Source: an uncultured Veillonella sp.
GTDB lineage: Bacteria > Bacillota > Negativicutes > Veillonellales > Veillonellaceae
Direction of reading: 5' to 3'
Assembly: GCA_902477915.1 (NCBI GenBank)
Contig: CABSJA010000002.1
Span: 14,484-78,483, forward strand
DNA length: 64,000 bases
The position numbers and the translations under genes were made by a program. Shown piece after piece: positions 53,919 to 61,780 of this stretch; within the stretch, counting starts at the first letter, position 1, and each line of letters starts with the position of its first letter. A model generated the notes under the pieces. It did not search any database. It was not told the DNA's origin and saw only the letters and a program-made list of their open reading frames with translations.

Positions 53919-54239
53919 CTAATGTACTTCATCTAATAGTATTCTAAGATAATCACGTCTACTGTTTAATATTCTATCAATATAGATAGTCCGGTCTAAA
54001 TAACGATAAAAACTTAAATAATTATGACAAAGTAAATATCTGTATTCAATTTTGCTTTCTAGATTAATCAATAATCGCTGCCCCATTTCTGGAAATATAC
54101 TCAACGAGTCATTCGTAGTCACTATATCCGAAACGGTTTTCTTAGCTAACTCAATATCACCGGTTTCTTCTTCTATAAAAGATTTTATTTCTAGCAAATC
54201 TTCTCGTGCTTTTGGTGCATAGCTAATTTGATTATTCAT
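53919..54239 (-). CDS. RelE/ParE-family toxin
   Basis: A 106-residue toxin with the RelE/ParE fold: YAPKAREDLLEIKSFIEEETGDIELAKKTV, then LSIFPEMGQRLL, the KIEYRYLLCHNYLSFYRYLDRTIYIDRILNSRRDYLRIL core with conserved Arg and Tyr residues. The HSRRDY-like end is typical (here NSRRDYL). It starts 3 nt after the antitoxin stop. Whether it cuts mRNA or poisons gyrase cannot be read. Confidence 0.9.
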   Translation of the reverse strand: MNNQISYAPKAREDLLEIKSFIEEETGDIELAKKTVSDIVTTNDSLSIFPEMGQRLLINLESKIEYRYLLCHNYLSFYRYLDRTIYIDRILNSRRDYLRILLDEVH

Positions 54240-54241
54240 AA

Positions 54242-54487
54242 TTAAATCCCCAATTCACTCTTTAGTTGCTCTGATGAAATCCAGCCTTGTTCTTCACCAG
54301 ATTTACGACCGGTCTCTAAAGCCCCCATAAGTTTTATAGTAGCCATTACACGTTCATAATCTTGAATATCCATAATTGCATATCTACCTCTACCATTTTT
54401 AGTTAAAAATACAGGACTATCTATAGTAACATCACGTAAAACTTCAGAATAATTACGTAAATCTGAAATAGGTTTTATATTCGGCAT
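54242..54487 (-). CDS. Phd/YefM-family antitoxin
   Basis: An 81-residue antitoxin. MPNIKPISDLRNYSEVLRDV and SPVFLTKNGRGRYAIMDIQDYERV are the Phd/YefM pattern for the DNA-binding N-terminal domain; the C-terminal tail should wrap around the toxin. The start is fixed by GGAGG 7 nt before this Met. A longer frame adds 13 residues. First gene of the pair, so autoregulation is expected. Confidence 0.9.
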   Translation of the reverse strand: MPNIKPISDLRNYSEVLRDVTIDSPVFLTKNGRGRYAIMDIQDYERVMATIKLMGALETGRKSGEEQGWISSEQLKSELGI

Positions 54488-54741
54488 ACTATCACCTCCA
54501 AAATCTTTTAGTGATATAAAACTCATTTTTCTAATATCTTATCATTATTGTAGTTAAATTATCATGTAAATTCAACATCAAATTTTACAGCGTATCTCTA
54601 AAATTTGAAAAAATCGATTTGAGTATCTTATAACAACAAAAGAAATTCTAGCTATTAATTAAATTGTTATTCTCACTTTCTCGTCATATAGTTGTGATAT
54701 AATGCATACAAATACTTATGCCTAGGACATAGGAGGTCTAT

Positions 54742-55398
54742 ATGTACAAATATATTACAATTTTAGGGGCCGCTGGCCAAATTGCACAAAAGTTGACTGC
54801 TACATTATTAACATATACAGATATGCACCTTACATTATATGGTCGCCAATTGAGTACTCGTTTACATCCAGAAATTTTAGAGCATGAACGCGTTACAGTC
54901 ATCGAGGGATCCTTCCAAAACCCTGCTAAATTAGAGGAAGCGGTAACAAATGCAGAGATTGTATTTGTAGGTGCTATGGAATCTGGCAGCGATATGGCGG
55001 CTATTGTGAAAGCATTGAGCCGTAAAAATATACGCCGTGTCATCGGCCTTTCTATGGCTGGTCTTTCTGGTGAATTCCCTGCAGCACTTGAAAAATGGAC
55101 CTTCGACAGCTTGCCTATTAGCTATGTTCAAGGCGAACGTCAAGCACGCAATGTGTTGCGCGAATCTAACTTAAACTACACAATCTTGCGCCTCACATGG
55201 CTCTACAATGATCCAGAAAATACAAATTATGAGCTCATTCCTGAAGGCGTTCAATTTAACGATGCCCAAGTTACACGGGAAGCTGTAGTAAAAGCCATCT
55301 TCGACATCTTACATGTAGATGATGAAACCCCATTCCACCGTGCAAGCATCGGTATTGGCGAACCAGGCACGCACTACGACAAACCAAGCTTTCACTAA
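54742..55398 (+). CDS. NAD(P)-binding atypical SDR / NmrA-like protein
   Basis: A 218-residue Rossmann protein. The dinucleotide loop near the start is ILGAAGQIAQ (G-x-x-G-x-I), followed by LTLYGRQ where Arg can bind the NADP phosphate. Later segments VFVGAMESG, RRVIGLSMAGL and YTILRLTWLY match NAD(P)-binding DUF2867/NmrA-type atypical SDRs. AGGAGG precedes the ATG. It stands alone with its own terminator. Substrate unknown. Confidence 0.82.
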   Translation: MYKYITILGAAGQIAQKLTATLLTYTDMHLTLYGRQLSTRLHPEILEHERVTVIEGSFQNPAKLEEAVTNAEIVFVGAMESGSDMAAIVKALSRKNIRRVIGLSMAGLSGEFPAALEKWTFDSLPISYVQGERQARNVLRESNLNYTILRLTWLYNDPENTNYELIPEGVQFNDAQVTREAVVKAIFDILHVDDETPFHRASIGIGEPGTHYDKPSFH

Positions 55399-55419
55399 TT
55401 TATAACTATATAAATAGCT

Positions 55420-55453
55420 AAAGACTATCTACTATTGTAGGTAGTCTTTTTTG
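55420..55453 (+). terminator. terminator of the SDR gene
   Basis: AAGACTATCTAC / GTAGGTAGTCTT with a short loop (one bulged pair), then six T. Confidence 0.82.
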
Positions 55454-55454
55454 T

Positions 55455-55514
55455 GGTATATCCAAAATCTAATCGGTACATTTTTACTCATGTAACATAG
55501 ATTTTGGATATACC
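55455..55514. repeat. 60-bp inverted-repeat hairpin element
   Basis: Perfect 17-bp arms beginning GGTATATCCAAAATCTA at 55455-55471 and its complement at 55498-55514. The 26-nt centre includes a smaller TACAT / ATGTA hairpin. It lies directly after a complete terminator, so termination does not explain it. The remaining part of this 348-bp gap (55515-55746) is AT-rich, with a TTTCTC / GAGAAA repeat near 55660-55680 that may be the old rbs operator region. Confidence 0.6.
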
Positions 55515-55746
55515 TTTTCTTATTCCCATATTTTATAGTTATTTATATAGATAAAGTTGCTTATTTACGCTATCCTAATAAATGATTAAGTTATACTAAT
55601 AGATATGTGAAAGTAAACGCCTATGCGGTTATCTATACCATTTATATATACATTTCTCCGCATAAAACGTCGAGAAATTTATGTATAAAAATTAATAATG
55701 CCCATTTTTAATCCCACTTAGGGCTGAGGCTGATTAAGGAGTTATT

Positions 55747-56016
55747 ATGAATCGCATTGTTGTTATTGGTAGTTGCAACATGGATATTGTAGTGCTCGCC
55801 GATAAACGTCCGGCGGCAGGCGAAACAATCTTCATCGTAGGCTTTGACGGTACTGCTGATGCAGACAAAGCTGTTAAAGACGGCACATTGGCTGCAACAA
55901 TTGCTCAACAACCAGACCAAATGGGTAAAATCGCTATCGATACTGCTCAAAAAGTTATCAAAGGCGAAGCTGTAGAAGCTAAAATCCCTGTAGATCTTAA
56001 AGTTGTTACAAAATAA
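55747..56016 (+). pseudogene. deletion scar: start of ribokinase joined to end of ribose-binding protein
   Basis: An 89-codon frame made of two unrelated ends. Residues 1-28 (MNRIVVIGSCNMDIVVLADK, then RPAAGETI) are the N-terminus of ribokinase RbsK. From residue 29 (IVGFDGTADADKAVKDG, then ATIAQQPDQMGKIA, ending IPVDLKVV) it is the C-terminus of the periplasmic ribose-binding protein RbsB. The two parts are in frame with an AAGGAG site and a following terminator. A single deletion that removed the rest of rbsK, the middle of the rbs operon and most of rbsB explains this. The product should have no kinase or binding activity. Confidence 0.85.
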
Positions 56017-56036
56017 TTGTAAATAGAAATTGGGTA

Positions 56037-56073
56037 CAAAAAAGAGTCGCATCCTAATGATGCGACTCTTTTT
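56037..56073. terminator. bidirectional terminator after the rbs scar
   Basis: AAAAAGAGTCGCATC / GATGCGACTCTTTTT with a 5-nt loop, serving the scar on the plus strand and the convergent gene on the minus strand. Confidence 0.88.
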
Positions 56074-56470
56074 ATTTTGGTTCTCGTTCCAAAAATTCTT
56101 TGAAAAATCCAATGAATTTTGGCAAATACGTTTGATCTAAACTTTCAATAGTCATATTACATTTGTAATTGTAAGTAGTACAAATAGTAATATCTATCGC
56201 CAAAGCACCCTTTTGATCTAACGAGAATGTAAGAATATCCCCTTCCCCAGTTAATACATAGGTAAAGGTTGCTTTGCCTTTACAGTTCTCATACAAATCA
56301 ACTAATTCTTGATAGCCTTTACGAATTCCGGACCAATCACTAGGATCAATATAGCCAGAACAGATATTATAGCCTCGTTTAATATATACGCCAAATACAC
56401 CAAATTCAGATAGCTCTACATCCATATCAAAAGCAATTGTTAAATTTGGTTCATTTACGATTTCATACAT
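56072..56470 (-). CDS. hypothetical soluble protein
   Basis: A 132-residue protein without signal peptide or membrane helix. It reads as beta-strands followed by a C-terminal helix (TYLPKFIGFFKEFLERE). Segments such as LTIAFDMDVELSEFGVFGVYIK and DILTFSLDQKGALAIDITI suggest an immunity- or WapI-like fold, which is only a guess. The start is MYEIVNE, with GGAG about 10 nt upstream; a Met six codons earlier is also possible. No function assigned. Confidence 0.55.
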   Translation of the reverse strand: MYEIVNEPNLTIAFDMDVELSEFGVFGVYIKRGYNICSGYIDPSDWSGIRKGYQELVDLYENCKGKATFTYVLTGEGDILTFSLDQKGALAIDITICTTYNYKCNMTIESLDQTYLPKFIGFFKEFLEREPK

Positions 56471-56600
56471 CCTATTCACACTCCACAAATAGTAATATTT
56501 TCATTTATTATAACATTACATGTATTAACGAAATAGTATCGATAATTTTTAAAACATTACTAATGTATATAAAGGTTTAAATAACAATGCCATATAAAAC

Positions 56601-56645
56601 CAAAAAGCCCGAGCTACATCTTTTCTAGATATAACTCGAGCTTTA
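56601..56645 (-). terminator. terminator region of the OmpM-like gene
   Basis: Imperfect stem AAAGCCCGAGCTACATCT / AGATATAACTCGAGCTTT, followed by a T-rich stretch on the minus strand, about 115 nt past the porin stop. Confidence 0.6.
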
Positions 56646-56760
56646 TTTAGATTATGTGTTATATAAACATTACATGCTATATAAACATGATGCGTTCATG
56701 ATCCATTAAATAACAATATGTATCTTATATAACCATTATGTGTTATGCAAACTACATATA

Positions 56761-58089
56761 TTAGAACATGAAGTTTACATCTGTACGCCAGTAATCGCCT
56801 AATGTATTACCATCCATATCTTTATTGCCGAAGCCATAGTAAGCACCGATAGATACGTTTTGGAATGGTACGTAGTTTACATTCGCTACGAAGCCTTTGA
56901 AACCATTGCGTACATGAGCTACGCCCTTATTATCTACATAATGTTGATTGTAGAAGCTATACGCAGGTGCAAAGGCACTACTGAAGATTGGAGAGTTTCC
57001 TTCTTGGTAGTAGTATTGACCGCGTACGCTATAGGTATGAGCTTTCTTAATGTCATAATTACCATAGCCAAGGCTAGCCATCCAAGCATGAGAGTCGGAA
57101 ACGCCTGGAGCTGTAAGCCATTCGCCGAATACATTCCAACGGTTAAAGTTCATATTTGTATTGAGGCCCCAAATATTTTTGTATGGAGAGTCAATGAAGG
57201 ATTTAACTTGTTTACCTGTCAACGCATCCACATCTTGGCCTTGGTACAATTTACCATCGTGGAAACGACCATACATACCACCAAGGGTAACATGTTTATT
57301 AAGTTTACCCTTAACTTCAACCATAGCTGCAGTGACTGTATTTTCTCTAATTTGGTAAGTAGGAGCACCACCCAACCAGTAACCATAACTAGCAGACACA
57401 TCGAGCTTACCATGTTTGTACATGAGGCGAGCACCATCAACGAGATCATCATACATGAGGCCTAGACCTGGTGTATAGAGTTGACGACCTACGCGCAAGG
57501 TTGTATCTTTACCGAAATGATGATCTACATAGGCAAGATTAATTTTACCTTGTGTAGCATTGCTATTGCCGAATTCGCTAGAACCTTGAATACGTACAAC
57601 AGCATCGGTTTTATCGTTAACCTTAGCATTAAAGATTACACGAGCACGATAATCAAAGGAAGAATGCTTACCATACGCATAGGTATCATTTTTCAACTCG
57701 CTGCCGCGGTAACGCAAACGGTAGTTACCAGTTACCTTTACATTCCCTACTTGATTTTCTAATTTGGCTACTCGCACACCTAATGTGTTGAGTTCATTTC
57801 CAAATTCGTCGGCCAATCGATTAATCATCGCTTGTTGTTCCGCATTGGCTTTATCTTGGTTAGCCATCGCTTTAGCTACCATTTGAGCCATTTCATAACG
57901 CGTAATAGGATTATTGCCTTTGAAAGTTCCATCAGGGTATCCATTAATAATACCTGCATTTGCTAATTGTTCAACAGATTGGTACGCCCAACTAGAAGCA
58001 TCTACATCGGAAAATGGATTAGCTGCATACACACTTACAGAACCCAATACCATACAGGAAACTAAACTTGCTACCAACTTTTTATTCAT
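56761..58089 (-). CDS. SLH-domain outer-membrane porin, OmpM-like
   Basis: A 442-residue protein of the OmpM/Omp-alpha type found in Negativicutes. Signal peptide to about residue 22 (VYA-ANP). One SLH domain at about 23-75 (NPFSDVDASSWAYQSVEQLANAG, GYPDGTFKGNNPITRYEMAQ), which tethers the outer membrane to peptidoglycan. A coiled-coil stalk follows at about 80-115 (ANAEQQAMINRLADEF, LGVRVAKLENQV). A barrel of alternating strands begins at VTGNYRLRYRG and ends with aromatic Phe (WRTDVNFMF). It forms a diffusion pore and holds the envelope together. Confidence 0.92.
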   Translation of the reverse strand: MNKKLVASLVSCMVLGSVSVYAANPFSDVDASSWAYQSVEQLANAGIINGYPDGTFKGNNPITRYEMAQMVAKAMANQDKANAEQQAMINRLADEFGNELNTLGVRVAKLENQVGNVKVTGNYRLRYRGSELKNDTYAYGKHSSFDYRARVIFNAKVNDKTDAVVRIQGSSEFGNSNATQGKINLAYVDHHFGKDTTLRVGRQLYTPGLGLMYDDLVDGARLMYKHGKLDVSASYGYWLGGAPTYQIRENTVTAAMVEVKGKLNKHVTLGGMYGRFHDGKLYQGQDVDALTGKQVKSFIDSPYKNIWGLNTNMNFNRWNVFGEWLTAPGVSDSHAWMASLGYGNYDIKKAHTYSVRGQYYYQEGNSPIFSSAFAPAYSFYNQHYVDNKGVAHVRNGFKGFVANVNYVPFQNVSIGAYYGFGNKDMDGNTLGDYWRTDVNFMF

Positions 58090-58273
58090 TAAAAAGACCT
58101 TCTCTCATATAGATATCACACAATATCTTATAGATTAATGTTATTTTATGTACTGAAATACATTACAAAACAATATAGCAATGTAGGGCTAAATCTTATA
58201 TTACATAGTAATTGAAAGCTAAATCTAGCCCTACATAGACCTCTAGAATTATAGACTATTACGTCTAAAACTC

Positions 58274-58927
58274 TTATTCATGAGGTGTTGTATAGTTAAT
58301 ATCTTGTGCCTTGTAGCTTTCACCATGAGCTAATACGTGAACGATGGTTTCCAATGTGGCACGTACAGTTTCAACAGCCATACTTGGTTGATTTGGTTTA
58401 TCCACCACTTGAGATGGCAAGTACGGAATATGCATGAAGCCCGCCTTAATATTGCCCTTTTGTGCCGCATAATGACATACGCCATACATCAAGTGATTGC
58501 ATACAAAGGTACCTGCTGTATTAGAAACCTTTGCAGGGATGCCATTTTGGTGCAATGCATTGACAATATTTTTAATTGGTAATGTCGCAAAGTATGCACT
58601 AGGGCCATCGGCTACAACAGGTTCATCTTCAGGTTGGTTGCCTCCATTGTCTGGAATGCGGAAGTCATCGCAGTTAATAGCAACACGTTCCACTGTAATA
58701 TCTGGGCGCCCCCCTGCTTGACCAACACATAGAATGAAATCTGGTTGGCACTCTTCAGCCGCTGCTTTCACAGTATCAACAGATTTGTAACGTACAGTAG
58801 GAACCATTTGAGTCACTACCTTGTAGTCACCATCGGTATAACCATCCATTGTTTTTACCGCTTCCCAAGCAGGATTAATAGGTTCACCGCCGAATGGATC
58901 AAAACCGGTAATCAAAATTGTTTTCAT
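58274..58927 (-). CDS. pcp: pyrrolidone-carboxylate peptidase
   Basis: A 217-residue cysteine peptidase (C15) that removes N-terminal pyroglutamate from peptides. Motifs: ILITGFDPFGGEPINPAWEA, the Glu in VGQAGGRPDITVERVA, the nucleophile in GTFVCNHLMYG, and the active-site His in GFMHIPYLPSQ. The start is the second Met: a preceding GTG lies in frame, but GAGG is 7 nt before the ATG at 58927. It follows two membrane proteins (DUF979, DUF969) thought to import the freed 5-oxoproline. Confidence 0.95.
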   Translation of the reverse strand: MKTILITGFDPFGGEPINPAWEAVKTMDGYTDGDYKVVTQMVPTVRYKSVDTVKAAAEECQPDFILCVGQAGGRPDITVERVAINCDDFRIPDNGGNQPEDEPVVADGPSAYFATLPIKNIVNALHQNGIPAKVSNTAGTFVCNHLMYGVCHYAAQKGNIKAGFMHIPYLPSQVVDKPNQPSMAVETVRATLETIVHVLAHGESYKAQDINYTTPHE

Positions 58928-59069
58928 CACACTACCTCATAACGAAATTCTATGATTTATATCAATAAGCACATGTTTTCATAAAGACAATCATACACCA
59001 AAACCATATCATAGCAGATTGTATATAACATCCGCTTTCATAAGAATATCGTTCTTTCAAAGATAAAGG

Positions 59070-59999
59070 TTAAATAAAGTAATACATTAATAGGATGTTC
59101 AATACGAGCATAATTAATGCAATTGGAAGTTGTGCTTTAATAACGCCGTATTGGTCGCGCATTTCGAGGAGCGCTACCGGTACGATGTTAAAGTTGGCCG
59201 CCATAGGTGTCATCAAAGTACCGCAATAGCCAGCAAGCATTGCGATAGCACCAACAGCAGCTGGGTTTGCACCATGAGCTACAACGAGCATTGGAACACC
59301 GATAGCACTTGTAATCATCGCAAAGGCTGCAAAAGCGTTACCCATGATCATTGTGAAGATGACCATACCGATGCAGTATGCTACAACTATGAGGAATACA
59401 TTATCTGCAGGCACCACACTAGCTACAGCACTGGAGATAATTTTACCAACGCCAGCCAAATTAAATAGATAGCCTAGGGCCGCTAATAATTGGGACAAGA
59501 TAGCAGTCCAACCGATAGCATCGATAAGACGACGACCTTCATGGAAGCCTTGATTAAATGAACCCTTAGTGATGTAAAGAGCAGCACCCATAGCAATGAT
59601 TGCGGCAATACCAATGCCTACAAGAGCCCCTAATTTAGTAAAGAAGCCAATGATGAATGTGATGATACCAACAAGTAAAGCCGGTACGAAAATAACATTA
59701 CCAATACGGACTGCTTCGTCTTTTTTGAATTCAATAGGAGATTCAAAGTAATGACCTTTGCCGAGTTGTTTTACCAAGACGATAGCAGCCATGGCGATAA
59801 CGAGCCAGCCATTTATTTCCTTTGATAGATAAGAACCAAAGATAAAGGACACGCTGTACAAGAGCCAGAATAAACCTGTACCGATACGATATTTATGTTC
59901 TTTATCTAAAAATGATTGAATGGCAAAGATAAATAAGATGATCCCTACGAGAAGGTATACATAATCTAAGGGCTGCATTTTATAGATAAGTTCTAACAT
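59070..59999 (-). CDS. DUF979 family membrane protein
   Basis: A 309-residue membrane protein with about nine helices. The DUF979 pattern is seen in GNAFAAFAMITSAIGVPMLV and MLAGYCGTLMTPMAANFNIVPVALLEM. The GTLMTPMAANFN segment recalls the substrate loops of ion-transporter superfamily carriers. It starts 1 nt after the DUF969 gene. DUF969 and DUF979 occur as a pair next to pcp and have been annotated as a two-part 5-oxoproline transporter; I rely on context, not on biochemical proof. Confidence 0.85.
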   Translation of the reverse strand: MLELIYKMQPLDYVYLLVGIILFIFAIQSFLDKEHKYRIGTGLFWLLYSVSFIFGSYLSKEINGWLVIAMAAIVLVKQLGKGHYFESPIEFKKDEAVRIGNVIFVPALLVGIITFIIGFFTKLGALVGIGIAAIIAMGAALYITKGSFNQGFHEGRRLIDAIGWTAILSQLLAALGYLFNLAGVGKIISSAVASVVPADNVFLIVVAYCIGMVIFTMIMGNAFAAFAMITSAIGVPMLVVAHGANPAAVGAIAMLAGYCGTLMTPMAANFNIVPVALLEMRDQYGVIKAQLPIALIMLVLNILLMYYFI

Positions 60000-60000
60000 A

Positions 60001-60750
60001 TTATTCAGCCTCCTTCTTTAATTCTTCTGGTGTAACAAGGATATTAAATTCATTAGGTACTAATTTACCAGCTTTCATATCCTCTTCGTCACGAGCTACA
60101 GAGGCTTGAATTGTTTTATCAAAGATAATAAAGCGAATGAAGTTAACGATATAGGCACAAACAGCAGTTGGCAATCCGTATAACACCATATCTGTTAACT
60201 CTACAGAATAGCCTAATTGTTCCATAACACCTTTGATAAGCAATAACCCACCAGCAGCAAGGAACAAGTTTTGACCGAAGAAATTGCCTATATTATCTGC
60301 AGAAGCAGCTATACCACGCACCTTATCAAGAGTACGTTGAGATACTGGGTGACCTTGAGCTACTGCAGCTTCACTCATAGGTGCGATCAACGGACGTACC
60401 ATGGCAACCATACCGGACATGTTAATACCAAAAGCTACAGTTACTTGGCGCACAAATAAGTAAATCATAAAGATACGACCAGCCGTAGCAGCATTGATCT
60501 TGCCGATCAAAATTTCTGCCCGTTCACGTAAGCCATGACGTTCCATAAGACCAATAACAGGTAAAATCAAAATAAATAATGACATATAACGATTTTTAAC
60601 GAAAGCCTCCCCAATGGCACCAACGATATCGTTGATACTGAGACCACCTGCAAGGCCCGTTACAAAACCTGCGGCTACGACAACTAACAAGGCATTAAAG
60701 CGCAGCATCAGACCGATGACCATCACTAAAATACCAGATAAGACTAACAT
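60001..60750 (-). CDS. DUF969 family membrane protein
   Basis: A 249-residue membrane protein with about six helices and a charged C-terminal tail. DUF969 segments: LMLRFNALLVVVAAGFVTGLAGG, ILPVIGLMERHGLRERA, ADNIGNFFGQNLFLAAGGLLL. With the DUF979 protein it likely makes one carrier, coupled in translation and in front of pcp. The start is MLVLSGILV, since AAAGGA and GTGAG lie upstream; a Met ten codons earlier is less likely. Confidence 0.85.
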   Translation of the reverse strand: MLVLSGILVMVIGLMLRFNALLVVVAAGFVTGLAGGLSINDIVGAIGEAFVKNRYMSLFILILPVIGLMERHGLRERAEILIGKINAATAGRIFMIYLFVRQVTVAFGINMSGMVAMVRPLIAPMSEAAVAQGHPVSQRTLDKVRGIAASADNIGNFFGQNLFLAAGGLLLIKGVMEQLGYSVELTDMVLYGLPTAVCAYIVNFIRFIIFDKTIQASVARDEEDMKAGKLVPNEFNILVTPEELKKEAE

Positions 60751-60859
60751 AGTCTCACATCCTTTCCAAAAAACATCCATGACCCTATCCTATAGTCCAC
60801 AGACATACTACATATGTTTACATTATATACCCAAACATATATTTTTTGCATAAATAAAT

Positions 60860-60947
60860 AAACCTTATACATCAATTACATTTGATTCTGTTATTATGTC
60901 GCATTATAAAGACATGCTAAATCAAAGGTAAGTAGTGTATAAGGTTT
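60860..60947. repeat. 88-bp nested inverted repeat
   Basis: Three nested stems: AAACCTTATACA / TGTATAAGGTTT (12 bp, outer), TTTGATT / AATCAAA (7 bp) and ATGTC / GACAT (5 bp, inner). It begins just past the GNAT stop. It may end that transcript, but the T tract is weak (TTTATTTATTT). Otherwise a hairpin element like that at 55455. Confidence 0.6.
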
Positions 60948-60952
60948 GCTTT

Positions 60953-61438
60953 CTATAATAAATCCTTTTTGAAAAGTATGGTAGTATGTTGTTTACCTCT
61001 AAAATGAACTTTGTCATAGGCCTTAAAGCCAAAGGACTCATACATTTTAGGCAACCATGGATGTTCTTTTGCAGTCCCCAATGTAACAGCAGGCGTTTTA
61101 AATTGGTTAATCAATAATTCTTCAGCATAGCCAAGAGTTTCCCGAGCATAACCTTTTCCTTTAAACTCTGGTGCGGTTACAAAGTGAGCGATGTGTGGAA
61201 ATTTATCCGGTGTAGAATATTTCACCCACGGCATACAGAATGTAATAGAGCTTACAAGTTGTCCATCAATATACAATCCATATACAGGATAGGTCTCGAT
61301 CCATTCTTTGGATTCTTCCTCTGTAAAATCGATAGCATCGAATGTAATCGGATAGTCCTTAATCGCTGCATAGCCGTCGATTAATACCTTATGATATTCT
61401 GCTGTATCTGCTACAGTTAATTGTCTAAATTCTTTCAT
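60953..61438 (-). CDS. GNAT N-acetyltransferase
   Basis: A 161-residue GNAT protein. The acetyl-CoA loop is VTAPEFKGKGYARETLGYAEE near residue 95, with LVSSITFCMPW before it and WLPKMYESFGFKAYDKVHF at the end. AGGG is 7 nt before the ATG. It stands alone. Substrate unknown. Confidence 0.85.
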   Translation of the reverse strand: MKEFRQLTVADTAEYHKVLIDGYAAIKDYPITFDAIDFTEEESKEWIETYPVYGLYIDGQLVSSITFCMPWVKYSTPDKFPHIAHFVTAPEFKGKGYARETLGYAEELLINQFKTPAVTLGTAKEHPWLPKMYESFGFKAYDKVHFRGKQHTTILFKKDLL

Positions 61439-61780
61439 GGTCTTTCCCTCATATCTATATTTTTATTCACAAACTATGTATATTTATTACTTATGAACGT
61501 TATTATACACCTATATGTATTTACTTTCAATATTTTTACATAAATATTATGTGAAGTTTTTATATCCAATAAGGAAATATAGAATGATATATTGTAATAC
61601 TAGTATTTTTTCTATTGTAAAAGTTATCTAATATACACAATGTGTATAAATATTAATTTTACTATTTATATTTCAGGGTTAATATATCAATTTCTATATA
61701 AGCATAAAAAAACAGGATGTATCACTAGGATACATCCTGCTTTTGAGCTTTCACAAGCTCGAGGGGAAGTTATCAATATA
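61439..61780. other. 342-bp AT-rich intergenic region
   Basis: Holds the adhesin terminator (61706-61744) and probably the promoter of the GNAT gene. No coding frame or other structure that I can support. Confidence 0.5.
61706..61744 (-). terminator. terminator of the trimeric adhesin gene
   Basis: AAAACAGGATGTAT / ATACATCCTGCTTTT with one mismatch, then a T run on the minus strand. Confidence 0.85.

Noticed and set aside
56640..56760. short repeated ATTATGTGTTAT and TATATAAACAT strings
   Set aside because: Two or three imperfect copies in AT-rich sequence downstream of the porin gene; no regular spacing as in a CRISPR or iteron array.
61439..61780. small gene next to the adhesin terminator
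   Set aside because: Short frames here overlap the terminator hairpin or the adhesin 3' end, with no ribosome site.
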